Positions 22,401 to 33,217 of a DNA stretch of 64,000 nt are shown piece after piece. Numbering within the stretch: the stretch's first letter is position 1; every line of letters starts with the position of its first letter. Below the pieces are notes generated by a model that was not told the DNA's origin, did no database searches, and saw nothing but the letters and a program-made list of their open reading frames with translations. Source of the stretch: Bolinopsis microptera (lineage: Eukaryota; Ctenophora; Tentaculata; Lobata; Bolinopsidae); assembly GCF_026151205.1 (NCBI RefSeq), contig NC_087072.1:25571799-25635798 (forward strand), given 5' to 3'. Both the position numbers and the translations under genes were made by a program.

Positions 22401-25400
22401 TGTTATCAGAGCAACTCCAACACTGCACACAGCAGCTCCCAGCAACCCAACAAATCCATAACTCTGAAATGTTGGAACGTTAGCAACTCCAACACTGCAC
22501 ACAGCAGCTCCCAGCAACCCAACAAATCCATAACTCTGAAATGTTAGAATGTTATCAGAGCAACTCCAACACTGCACACAGCAGCTCCCAGCAACCCAAC
22601 AAATCCATAACTCTGAAATGTTAGAATGTTATCAGAGCAACTCCAACACTGCACACAGCAGCTCCCAGCAACCCAACAAATCCATAACTCTGAAATGTTG
22701 GAACGTTATCAGAGCAACTCCAACACTGCACACAGCAGCTCCCCAGCAACCCAACAAATCCATAACTCTGAAATGTTAGAATGTTATCAGAGCAACTCCA
22801 ACACTGCACACAGCAGCCCCCAGCAACCCAACAAATCCATAACTCTGAAATGTTGGAACGTTATCAGAGCAACTCCAACACTGCACACAGCAGCTCCCAG
22901 CAACCCAACAAATCCATAACTCTGAAATGTTGGAACGTTATCAGAGCAACTCCAACACTGCACACAGCAGCTCCCAGCAACCCAACAAATCCATAACTCT
23001 GAAATGTTAGAATGTTATCAGAGCAACTCCAACACTGCACACAGCAGCCCCCAGCAACCCAACAAATCCATAACTCTGAAATGTTAGAATGTTATCAGTG
23101 CAACTCCAACACTGCACACAGCAGCTCCCAGCAACCCTACAAATCCATAACTCTGAAATGTTGGAACGTTATCAGAGCAACTCCAACACTGCACACAGCA
23201 GCTCCCAGCAACCCAACAAATCCATAACTCTGAAATGTTAGAATGTTATCAGAGCAACTCCAACACTGCACACAGCAGCCCCCAGCAACCCAACAAATCC
23301 ATAACTCTGAAATGTTAGAATGTTATCAACTCCAACACTGCACACAGCAGCTCCCAGCAACCCAACAAATCCATAACTCTGAAATGTCGGAACGTTATCA
23401 GAGCAACTCCAACACTGCACACAGCAGCCCCCAGCAACCCAACAAATCCATAACTCTGAAATGTTAGAATGTTATCAGTGCAACTCCAACACTGCACACA
23501 GCAGCTCCCAGCAACCCAACAAATCCATAACTCTGAAATGTTGCAATGTTATCAACTCCAACACTGCACACAGCAGCCCCCAGCAACCCAACAAATCCAT
23601 AACTCTGAAATGTTGGAACGTTAGCAGTGGCGCAACTCCAACACTGCACACAGCAGCTCCCAGCAACCCAACAAATCCATAACTCTGAAATGTTAGAGAT
23701 GTTTATCAGTGGCGCGAAGAGCAACTCCAACACTGCACACATGCAGCTCCCAGCAACCCAACAATCCATAACTCTGAAATGTTGCAATGTTATCAACTCC
23801 AACACTGCACACAGCAGCCCCCAGCAACCCAACAAATCCATAACTCTGAAATGTTGGGAATGTTATCAGAGCAACTCCAACACTGCACACAGCAGCTCCC
23901 AGCAACCCAACAAATCCATAACTCTGAAATGTTAGAATGTTATCAGAGCAAACTCCAACACTGCACACAGCAGCTCCCAGCAACCCAACAAATCCATAAC
24001 TCTGAAATGTTAGAATGTTATCAGAGCAACTCCAACACTGCACACAGCAGCTCCCAGCAACCCAACAAATCCATAACTCTGAAATGTTAGAATTTTTTGC
24101 GGCAACCCAAAACACTGCCACAGCAGCCCCAAAACCCCCAACAAATCCAAAACTTAAAATTTTGGGAAACTTTTAGAAATCCAACACTGCACACAGAGCC
24201 CCCAGAAAACCAACAAATCCATAACCTAAAAAGTAGAATTTTTTCAGGCAACCCAACCGGGCACACAGCAGCCCCGCAACCCAACAAATCCATAATTTAA
24301 AATGTTAGAATGTTATAGGCAACTCCAACACGGGAAACACAGCGCCCCCACCCCCCAAAAAATCCAAACCTGAAATGTTAAAATTTTGGATCAGAGCAAT
24401 CCACTGCACACGCGCTCCAGCAACCCAAACAAATCCTAACCGAATGGGGGAACGTATCAAGCAACCCCAACACCCCAAACCAGCCCCAGCAACCCCCAAA
24501 CCCCTAACCGAAATGTTGAATGTTATCAGAGCAACCCCAAAACCTGCACACGCACCCGAACCCAACAAACCCAAAACCCTGAATGTTGGAAACGTTATCA
24601 GAGCAACTCCAACACTGCACACAGCAGCTCCCAGCAACCCAACAAATCCATAACTCTGAAATGTTAGAATGTTATCAGAGCAACTCCAACACTGCACACA
24701 GCAGCTCCCAGCAACCCAACAAATCCATAACTCTGAAATGTTGGGAACGTTATCAGAGCAACTCCAACACTGCACACAGCAGCTCCCAGCAACCCAACAA
24801 ATCCATAACTCTGAAATGTTAGAATGGTATCAGAGCAACTCCAACACTGCACACAGCAGCTCCCAGCAACCCAACAAATCCATAACTCTGAAATGTGGAA
24901 CGTTATCAGAGCAACTCCAACACTGCACACAGCTGCTCCCAGCAACCCTACAAATCCATAACTCTGAAATGTTAGAACGTTATCAGTGGCGCGAACTCCA
25001 ACACTGCACACAGCAGCTCCCAGCAACCCAACAAATCCTAACTCTGAAATGTTAGAATGTTATCAGTGCAACTCCAACACTGCAACAGCAGCTCCAGCAA
25101 ACCTACAAATCCATAACTCTGAAATGTGGGAATGTTATCAGTGCAACCCCAACACTGCACACAGCAGCTCCCAGCAACCCAACAAATCCATAACTCTGAA
25201 ATGTTAGAATGTTATCAGAGCACACTCAACACTGCACACTAAGCAGCTCCCAGCAATCCCAACAAATCCATAACTCTGAAATGTTAGAATGTTATCAGGG
25301 CAACTCCAACACTGCACACAGCAGCTCCCAGCAACCCTACAAATCCATAACTCTGAAATGTTAGAATGTTATCAAGTGCAACTCCAAACACTGCACACAG

Positions 25401-26821
25401 CAGCTCCAGCAACCCTACAAATCCTAACTCTGAAATGTTGGAACGTTATCAGAGCAACTCCAACACTGCACACAGACTCTCCCAGCAACCCAACAAATCC
25501 ATACTCTGAAATGTTGGAATGTTATCAGTTCAGAGCAACTCCAACACTGCACACAGCAGCTCCCAGCAACCCAACAAATCCAGAACTCTGAAATGTTAGA
25601 ATGGTTTCAGTGCAACTCCATCCACTGCACACAGCTGCTCCCAGCAACCCAACAAATCCATAACTCTGAAATGTTGCAATGTTATCTACTGCCAACACTG
25701 CACACTGCTGCTTCCAGCAACCCACAAATCCATAACTTCTGAATGTAGATGGTTATCAGTGGCAACTCCAACACTGCACACAGCAGCTCCCAGCAACCTA
25801 GCAAATCCATAACTCTGAAATGTTGGAACGTTATCAGTGGGCGCGAAGAGGACGGTCAATCAGATAGCGGCAGCACGTTAGTTTGAAGTAGGATGAATGT
25901 ATAAACCAACAAGTTTTTGGGACTGGGAGATGAGGAAAGCAACAGCTGGAATGTCGACAAATTTGTTCCGGATGTGAGATAGCTGGAACTTTACCATGAA
26001 GGAGCTACTCATATTATTAGTCTGTTTTTAATCCTTTTTTAAAAACAACAGCGGACATATTTCCTATGAAGGGGTAAAGATAAACTAGGAACTCAGAAGT
26101 CGTATTGATTTTTATGAAGAAGGCACCTGTCATGTCACGTAACCATGATCGAGTAGAGTCTCATTACCGCGCGTCAAATACGCGCGTAACGTGATGCTAA
26201 AATTTCACTCTCGCTACAACTTACAAACTGTGCGTTTTCCATGACGTAGAGTGAAAATTTCCGACCTTCTAGACATAGGTCTATTTTTCGGAGAGAAAAC
26301 TCGTTAAAAATTTAAGAAATTCATAGACTCGTGGAATATAAATAACATAGATTGAAAAAACTTGTCGCAAAACATATCTAGTAAATCGAAATGCTGAATG
26401 CTTCATGTTTGATTAAATTTTCCGTCGACAGGAACGAATAATTTTCAGAGTTTTGGATAACCGTTAGCTACGATGACTTAAATACCATGCTAAACTCACA
26501 TAGTTGAATTTGGGACCAGAACCACCTGATTGGCCGCCTTGTCTCCAACCAGAAAAACTAGGAAGGAATGCTCTCTGAAAATAGACCTGGTTAGCAAGTT
26601 AGTGGTATTTACGCTGACTGAAATCTTTTAAAAAGATAAAGCAAAGATTGCTAGAATGATTTGCATGCCAAGTTGACTTAATATCAGAGTACACTGTATA
26701 CACTACAGTATACTCTGCACTGTATACACTGGTATACACAGTATACACGAACCGAGGTTTGTGCAAAATTGCGAGAGGACGTTTGAGCCAACAAGCGGGT
26801 ACACTGAGATATCAGAGTCAT
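16465..26821 (-). CDS. CYC1: Cytochrome c1, haem protein of respiratory complex III, seven exons
   Basis: Exons (minus strand): 26821-26753, 26574-26500, 20162-20011, 19878-19752, 19549-19231, 19068-18968 and 16656-16465; every junction is in phase, giving 344 residues (about 325 in vertebrates). Residues 1-48 form an Arg/Ser-rich mitochondrial presequence, and 49-67 (YGFVGLLGAAVCSVGVAL) the hydrophobic intermembrane-space sorting segment. RRGFQVYKEVCQACHSM holds the CXXCH haem site (residues 111-115). Met234 in IGMAQQLY is the expected sixth haem ligand. Residues about 282-297 are the C-terminal membrane anchor, followed by a basic tail. The protein carries electrons from the Rieske protein to cytochrome c. 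Intron 2 (20163-26499) is almost filled by a tandem array of its own acceptor plus exon 3 start. Intron 6 (16657-18967) contains a whole gene on the other strand. Least certain is the exon 1 donor (TCG|GTTCGT). Confidence 0.93.
16657..17564. other. Cytochrome c1 intron 6, 3' portion
   Basis: Intronic on the minus strand and upstream of the nested PLC-like gene on the plus strand, so it should hold that gene's promoter. Apart from a 7-bp microsatellite (16935-17068) I see no defined element. Confidence 0.6.
16935..17068. repeat. AGTTACC / AGTAACC 7-bp microsatellite
   Basis: About nineteen units alternate between CAGTTAC and CAGTAAC forms. Because GGTTACC and GGTAACC are self-complementary, the tract can form many small hairpins. 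It lies in the last intron of cytochrome c1, about 500 bp upstream of the nested gene's start. Confidence 0.85.
17565..18759 (+). CDS. Secreted PI-PLC X-domain protein, three exons, nested in CYC1 intron
   Basis: Exons 17565-17700, 17806-18431 and 18541-18759 join in phase to 326 residues. Residues 1-15 (MLLLLAFLISTAAG) form a signal peptide. The X-domain follows: GTHNSGAG (His48, first catalytic His), then NQDKSITEQLELGIRYFDLD and LVLAHC (His112, second catalytic His), as in the PLCXD and bacterial-type PI-PLC family; no EF-hand, Y or C2 domain is present. Members cleave or bind inositol phospholipids or related phosphodiesters; the substrate here is unknown. Cysteines and a signal peptide suggest an extracellular or lumenal protein. 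The entire gene lies within intron 6 of the cytochrome c1 gene, on the opposite strand. An AATAAA at 18957-18962 directly abuts the CYC1 exon 6 donor. Confidence 0.88.
20106..25848 (-). repeat. 77-bp array of CYC1 exon 3 start plus its 3' splice site, about 75 copies
   Basis: Read on the minus strand, each unit is 20 nt of intron ending CTAACATTTCAG followed by the first 57 nt of cytochrome c1 exon 3 (coding from SYGFVG to VGVAL). The copy nearest 20106-20162 is the genuine exon start and continues into the rest of exon 3; all others lie upstream within intron 2. Unit variants include TTCTAAC versus TTCCAAC branch regions, 71-74-bp short units, AGCAGCCCCC versus AGCAGCTCCC, and a GTGGCGCGAAG insertion restricted to the distal (high-coordinate) end. 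No unit except the last has a donor. Entering at any upstream acceptor meets a stop within one to two units. Confidence 0.95.
24088..24590. other. Degenerate or low-accuracy block inside the 77-bp array
   Basis: Six to seven units carry many substitutions and small deletions, enriched for C and A runs (CCCCAAAACCCCCAAC-like), while units on both sides are near-identical to the consensus. An abrupt island of decay is unlike normal array evolution and looks like weak assembly support. Confidence 0.6.
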
Positions 26822-27114
26822 CCTACTAGGAGAGGGTTAGTAAGTAAACTGAATTAAAACTCAAAGTAACAAGACAATTTACACGCGCTGAATTCATCTC
26901 ATGATTGTTTTTCTGATTATTTTACTTTTCTGAAAATCGATGATAAAACAATAAAATACGCAAAATTAAGACCAATTTATCCATTACAACAATAGATACT
27001 AAAAAGTGTGTCAACTGAAATAGAAAACGCTTCGTCAATATGCTATGCATTATGCATTATATCACAAAATGATAATTATAATAATATAAGAAATCAACAT
27101 TTGTTACCAATTTA
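25849..27114 (-). other. CYC1 5' region: end of intron 2, exons 2 and 1, upstream flank
   Basis: Beyond the two short 5' exons of cytochrome c1 (26500-26574 and 26753-26821) no other gene is visible. Intron 1 (26575-26752) contains a palindromic GTATAC-rich segment at about 26692-26750 (repeated ACTGTATACACT and ACAGTATACTC). About 290 bp separates the CYC1 ATG from the end of the CWF19L1-like copy, so the CYC1 promoter should lie there. Confidence 0.5.
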
Positions 27115-28678
27115 TCAATCTGAATCACTATCTGAATCATCAACTTTGAAAGGATCAAACTCGGTAAAAGATTTTCTGTACTGCTTAACTAATGTTCCTC
27201 TTGCTCTTAGATATTTTACATTCCTTCCAGCTAACTCTCCCTGGGCATATTGAGCAGTTCCTCAGATGCCAACACTTCCTGCCGAACTGAAGAGGAACCG
27301 GACTTTCTGAGAACACAAAAACACAGGTTTATCCGGTTTTCAAACTCAGCAATGAAGTAATCACTTCCAGGAGGTACCATTCCTTCCAATCCTCACCAAC
27401 CGGTATTTCCTGTACCTCTAGGTTATACTTATCAGCAAAGGTATAGAACACGTCCTTAATGTCGTTGACCGAGTACCGGGATACAGGTACAGCCTGTATC
27501 TGCATGTGTGACGTGGACAGACTGCGCTCAAAGAACACTGTCGGTTGATTTCTTGTTTGGTTCTGTTCAGGGTTCTTAAAGCTCGTTTGAACTTTTTCTA
27601 CGTCTTCTTGCTGGTTTGGTTCCAAGAATTGCGAACTTTAATGTGGTGGTCGGGACAATCATTACGGGGTCGTTGCTTAATGCGCCTTTTGCAAGCGCTA
27701 AATACATGCGAAGCACCAACAGATAGGACTAAATGTTGCTCAACATTTGGTGATTTCAAAACAGAACAGCAACATCTCTTTCTTCTTCTCCGTGCTGTCA
27801 GCACCACCGGGTGCAGCAGGTCATCTTGCGCTTGTCACCCCGTGCTGTAAAAGTGCTGCGGCTTCAAATCTCTACTTTGTTTTGCTCTTTTCAACCTCAA
27901 TGTAAGGGTTTTCTGTGGTTTCTGCAGGTTGTTTTCTCAGTTCCGCATCAGTAAGGTGTTTCATGGGAACGTAATTTAAAGCATACAACCACTACTCTTA
28001 GTTTTTATTTCCTGCACAGTCTAAGGAAAGGAAACGAGTACAATACGTTGCTTTCTCGTGCAGGATCTTGTGGTTGCGGTAGGGGAGTCGCTCATAGTAC
28101 GGGCCTGATACGAAGTGATACCGAGGTTTTATGGTGTTGACAAGATGTGACAACTCAGGAATACCCTCGGGTACTTTAAAATCTGGTTTTTTAACGTACC
28201 TCAGGACATCAGAGGGCCACTGACTAGTGATGAGAATATCAATACCATTCATAACACCTGACTGAGCCTGTAGAATGTTCAGATCTGTTTCAGTGTAACA
28301 GTGAGGCTCATTTGACATGCCATCTCCGAACACACCACTGATATAAGCTATAGATAATCCGTTAGGTGGTTGTGTACACACCTCTCCGTCCTAAATAAGT
28401 CACATTTTCTGTAACCTCCCCGTCTACCAATATGCGAGAAATAAGCGGTATGTGACTCTTTTGTAGCACCTAAAATATAAGTGGGAACATCCAGCTTGTA
28501 AGTGCCATCTCTGAGACTGAGCCAGGACTCAGCGTTATCTCCGATCACATGACCAGGGATGAGGAGAAGGTGAAATGGGCCCACTTTTTGAGTTGACAGT
28601 GTTTACACGTGAACAGAGCTGTTTGAAGTTTCCTTGCACACTTCCAGCCACCAGGATCTTCAGAGTTTCCTTTGACAT
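27115..28678 (-). pseudogene. CWF19L1: Intronless, frame-broken CWF19-like 1 copy (probable retrocopy)
   Basis: Translated piecewise on the minus strand, this matches CWF19L1/Drn1 (lariat-debranching-associated, metallophosphatase-like N-terminus plus CWF19 C-terminal domains) from start to end: MSKETLKILVAGSVQGNF, FHLLLIPGHVIG, ENVTYLGRRG, IDILITSQWPSDV, KPRYHF then YYERLPYRNH, YALNYVPMKHL, SPNVEQHLV, YLALAKGALSND, HMQIQAVPVS, PPGSDYFIAEFENR, QEVLASEELLN and a terminal EFDPFK with DSDSDSD. There is no intron, unlike the other genes here. The frame breaks near 28580, 28419, 27706, 27380 and 27160-27245, and has stops near 28000, 27993 and 27873. This is best explained as a decayed processed copy. 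Unpolished sequence is the alternative, though no poly-A tract is evident to prove retroposition. Confidence 0.78.
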
Positions 28679-29467
28679 TCCTTTAAGATAATTGGGTCAA
28701 GGGAATGTGCGTTTGTAGTTGTTGGTGTATGATACAAAGCAAACATCGATGGAAACATTTATATTCCAGTCTAGGAAACATGTAACCATACTTGAGTCTT
28801 GGACTCAAGATGTTGTGAAATAATTTGTAATATAAATTCTGTTATCTTCATATTTCATTCTAATATTGTAGAACAGCATGAAGAGTAAATAAATTTATCT
28901 AACGGAACTGATGAATATATTATTGGTTTCATGTAAAGTAAACGTGATAATAAAATCAGAACATAAATATTTACAAAATACACAATATTGAACAAATTGT
29001 ACAATTGTTATCGAGTTCAACATTTGGTAAAATTACATTTCTCATTTTATCAAAAAGTGCCCATTTAAAATACACCTTTAAAATCAGTGTTAGGTATTTG
29101 AAATGCTAACATATTGCAAACCTAATACCCAGTATCCTAAAAACGTAGCTTCAATTTCAGATCTAAAAAATTAATTATGCAAGGTCTGATCAGTGTACAA
29201 AAAGGACCTGATATTTTGTAATTCTGTAAGGCTCTGAACGACAAAATAAATGATTAAAGTTCGAACACTGCGATTAACTTTGATTCAGGATCAATATCAA
29301 ACTTTCTCTGGTAATCTTCACAGAGTCTAATCGAAATTTTATCATATAAGGGAAGCATCAATAAAATAATTCATCGAATTTCCAAGCGATCAACTATGAA
29401 GTTATGTTCATATGAAACAAAGAATAATTCTAATTTCTGTAAGTTTCAGCAAGTTGCAGCCCAGTTC

Positions 29468-31116
29468 CTATCCAAGTGTTCGGACGAATGCTTCCCTGCT
29501 GGACTCCAGGTCGAATACCATCTGTCTGACCTGCTCTTCATCTAGCGGTATCTGTGCAGACAACTTGGTCCAGTTCCCCAACCCTGACCAAATTCAACTT
29601 GTTAAATACAACTTGTCCAGTTCCCCAACCCTGACCTAATTCAACTTGTTAATACAACTTGTCCAGTTCCCCAACCCTGACCAATTCAACTTGTTAAATA
29701 CAACTGTCCCAGTTCCCCAACCCTGAGCAAATTCAACTTGTTAAATTCAACTTGTTAAATGAGCTACCTTAAGAAAATAATTTAATATATTAAGCTCTTA
29801 CTCTCTTAGGATTATGACTGGAATTGGGCGGAGTTTTAATGTGAACCTGATTTTATGTTGAACAATTATTATTAAAGTGTTACATTTCCTTGGGCCTGAG
29901 GCTTTAGTTGTATATTTTTCCTTCTCGTAGTTGATGTACTGTGTATTTTGCAATATGCGATAGTCAAAAAGGAAAAAATCGAGTAATACTAAATACTTGG
30001 ACACAGAAATAACATAAAGAACTTACCAGAAATATACTTTCTTCGTGCCATCAAAGTCGGACGGTAGGTTACTCATCCGGTCTAGAACATCTGCCAAGCA
30101 TTTCAAATCGGTGTACAGCTCATCCTTAGCTCTCATATCCATTTGAAGTTTGTCACACAGAGTGATGTACAAAGATATCACATCAGCTATACTCTTGCTG
30201 ATATTTCCTGAAATGATTTGGATGATTAAATGTTTGGTAGTTTTTGGACAGCTGTGCTAAAAAACAGGACATTACTTTATTATATTTTTACATTATTTAG
30301 AATTAAGTTTTGTATTTACCTTGGTTATCCTGTATAGTGATTGGCTTGCCCTCCTCAATTCGCTGTAAGGCTGCAGGACAGTCCAGGTAATACTCCTTCA
30401 TAAATGTTGGTATGTCTGGGTAGGCACTCGATTTAACCAGGTTGAATGCTGCCTACGACAAAATATGTTACACTAAATTAATTAGATAATTCACTACTGA
30501 CACAGATAATTTTACAGTCCATGTTACAACAGTTCAGTTCATGTACTACAGAATGTCAGATATATAAATTAGGAAAGTATCCCAGCCCCCCCCCCCCCCC
30601 CCCCACCTAGCCTCAACAAATGAAGCTTGCCTACTCACGCTGACTTGTGCTAAAAGTTTGGAGCACGCCTCAGTGTATTCTTTAGCTGTAAGAGCATCTT
30701 TAATGTAAGCTTTTTCCAGGCACTGTAGTGTTTGGATGAGCGCAAACAAGTCAGCCATGTTGTCATACTTTTCCCTTTCACGAGCATTTCGGAACAACTT
30801 CACCTCCTGGCAAGTTTAATATATTACATGCTGAGTAGCAGACAAGATTAGCTTACAATAAGTTACTTGGGGTTGAGTGCAGACACAATTTTTATGAATT
30901 TTGGTGTCATCTCTTTAAAAAACAGAGTTTTTAAATACTCCGAAAATTTCGGAATAATCTAATTTAAAAGCAACAAATGCACAACATACTAAAATAGCAG
31001 TCTTTGGTTAAATAATGACTGGTGTTACTAATTGAAAATGCACCAACCTCATATAATTCAGGTCTGTTTGTGTCGAACCTTCTCTCATGACGTCTGCCAC
31101 TATTAGCTGAATACAT
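29468..31116 (-). CDS. VPS28: VPS28, ESCRT-I subunit, five exons (one apparent 1-nt insertion)
   Basis: Exons (minus strand): 31116-31048, 30806-30639, 30452-30320, 30207-30027 and 29583-29468. Residues read [20 protein letters not shown], then [20 protein letters not shown] (N-terminal core that packs with TSG101/VPS37), a middle [18 protein letters not shown], and the four-helix C-terminal domain ([12 protein letters not shown] to [15 protein letters not shown]). With one base removed in exon 5 the protein is 221 residues, exactly the human length. The extra G is at 29567-29568 (ACTTGGTCC, where adjacent repeat copies have ACTTGTCC). Role: sorting of ubiquitinated cargo into multivesicular bodies on endosomes. 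The last acceptor and exon start are tandemly repeated upstream (29571-29760). Confidence 0.9.
29571..29760 (-). repeat. 47-bp array of VPS28 last-exon start plus 3' splice site, four copies
   Basis: Read on the minus strand each unit is AACAAGTTGAATT, then GGTCAG (acceptor), then GGTTGGGGAACTGGACAAGTT (start of the last exon). Acceptor positions are at 29583 (the one used by the gene model), 29630 and two further copies to about 29725; a short partial follows to 29760. Using the 29630 acceptor would keep frame but meets TGA after about 12 codons. Confidence 0.85.
30587..30605. repeat. Poly-C tract in VPS28 intron 2
   Basis: A run of about 19 C on the plus strand (G on the transcribed RNA strand) lies shortly after the exon 2 donor. 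Such a run can form a G-rich structure in the pre-mRNA; its length is likely unreliable. Confidence 0.7.
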
Positions 31117-32135
31117 CCCTATAAACTATTATATATACAGAGGAAATGGTTTAACTTAATAATAATTTGTATAATTTGTAAAGTTCGTAGATTCCTCTAC
31201 AGGGTCATCGAATAGTTCGACCGCCCTTCACTTCATGAAAATAAATCTTTTCTAAGCAGTACAATGGCAATGTTAACAATGAAATACTGTTTGCATCAAG
31301 TTTTTTATTAAAGCTTTAGCTTAAATTATAATCATGCGCTGCAGATAAAAGTAGTTTCGGTTAAGAAACTCTTTTGTAGTTTAATGTCAGTTTATGAAAT
31401 CAGAAATCAGATAGTCAATTGCAGACACTGAAAATAAATTGTTAACATCAAATTCTGAACATAAATTAAAACACACTAAGATCATTATATTAAAAACACT
31501 TAGTTGCCAAGAAAACTGATAGGGACTTGGTATAAAGTCTGCAAGTTGATATTTATGTCACGTCCCCACTAGAAGTAGTCTCTATTCAACAAAAAATACT
31601 TTGCAGTAACTTTTTTGCATTCCCAAACTGTGTAGTCAAGCAAAAGTTTCTATCATATTTGCTTTTGGAAATCGTTTAAACAAATTTATAAAAATTATAA
31701 TAATTTGAATAATTGAAAAGCTTTGCTCTTGCCCCTTATTTCAGCTACTCATAAAAGATAAAAATTCAAATTTATTTAATGATTATTAATATCTTAATAA
31801 CGAGAATGGTCCTGCAAGAATATAAAAACAACAACAGCAGATCTTTCAATGTATATAGTTATCTCTTTAAAAATGTTTCTTAAATTTCTTATTATTATAC
31901 TCTTATCAAATTAATGAAGTATGATTAACTGTATGTCATTATCTGAAAAACAAATTTTAATGTTGGTAATTTATGCCTGTTATGATGAATTAATAACACT
32001 TTTACGAAATCTAACATTTTCAAGCACATTTTCTTACAACCAGCGCAGATCTATGCCAAGTAAAAATAGTGAAAAAACCGCCAGTACACTCAATGATTGC
32101 AATATAATAAGGAAGCACTTTATATTTAAAACATG

Positions 32136-32478
32136 TTAATCAACTTTTCTGTTCCTTGCTTTCCCTGTTATAGGTGGAACAGCTGCCTGATCAGCTACAG
32201 TTTCTTCTCTGTCCAAACCAAACATGGCCCTAAAAACAGGCATTTTTGATAGAAGCAGCTTCCATAGGACAAACCACGCTGAAAAATGGTTTATACAAAT
32301 TATTGATAGGGAAGTACAAACGAAGTACAAACTGTGTCAGCTATCCGCAAATTATTTAAATATAGGGCTCACCTTTTGATAAACAAATCATTCTGTTACC
32401 TGAGCTTATGAAGATAGCAAGAACGATGAGAGATCCCAAAATTGAGGCAGCGGAAACAGCTATCAGATGGAGATCCAT
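32136..32478 (-). CDS. SMIM13-like small integral membrane protein, two exons
   Basis: Exons 32478-32400 and 32278-32136 (minus strand) join in phase to 73 residues: MDLHLIAVSAASILGSLIVL, then AIFISS, then AWFVLWKLLLSKMPVFRAMFG and a polar tail ending ARNRKVD. A single long hydrophobic segment (about residues 5-35) is followed by W-x-x-W-x-x-x-L-S-K and an aromatic/basic stretch, matching the layout and core of vertebrate SMIM13 (WYFVWHLFLSKFKFLREL region). The family's function is not established. Neighbour of VPS28 on the same strand, with about 1 kb between them. Assignment rests on this short core, so homology is likely, not certain. Confidence 0.72.
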
Positions 32479-33217
32479 TTCATACTTTGAGCAAGGGCAC
32501 TTTCCAATGGATTAACTACATGTAACATGCCATGGTGTATCTCCTAAATTATGGAAACAAACATAAGTTTAAAGTGATGAATAAGGTATCTACAATAGCT
32601 TGAAGTTTAAAGTTACAATTTATAAAATGATACATTTAATCAAATCAAGTTCCAATTAGCTGAGTACAATGCACAGCTAACGGAAATGGTCCATTGCTAT
32701 TAATATTATTTGCAACTTCAAGACTATGTTCATATATGTCCCCAAAAGAAGTATCAAGTGCTGCCCGAAATGTCCAAGCTATGTCAGTGTAACACCGATT
32801 CAAGAATAATGTCAACAGTCATATGATTCGCAAGATGAAATGAGATTAAATGGGCGACCAAACATGGTTTCATGGACTATACTATGCAGTCGACATACAA
32901 CACTTGCAAGACATTTCAAAAATATACAATGAACAAATTAATCGACTCCCAGTGTCACCTAGCCTGCCATAGGGAGCGAAGAAAAATGGCACATCTTCGT
33001 AACATAATGTCTCCTTGGTCGATTCAGCCGAATGACCGGTATCATGATTAAGGCTTTAAAGAAGATGGTATCTACAAAAAAATACAAAGTCCCCTTCTAA
33101 ACATCTACATTGTAGTGTACTGTTAACAAATCAATTCAAATCATAACACAATGATACATAAGATCATCACAAATATTCATAAAAATATCTTTAAAATTTA
33201 AATTACACCCAAACGGT

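Noticed and set aside
20106-25848. CRISPR-like array or coding repeats (many overlapping 60-140 codon frames on both strands)
   Set aside because: No unique spacers, eukaryotic context, and the unit is a CYC1 exon/intron fragment; frames arise from stop-poor repetition.
27008-27253. 81-codon plus-strand frame
   Set aside because: Antisense to the end of the CWF19L1-like copy, whose minus-strand reading matches the family tail.
27990-28002. Stop-codon recoding in the CWF19L1-like copy (TAA and TAG in frame)
   Set aside because: The same segment has several frameshifts, and all intact genes in the window use TAA, TAG or TGA as ordinary stops, so decay is simpler.
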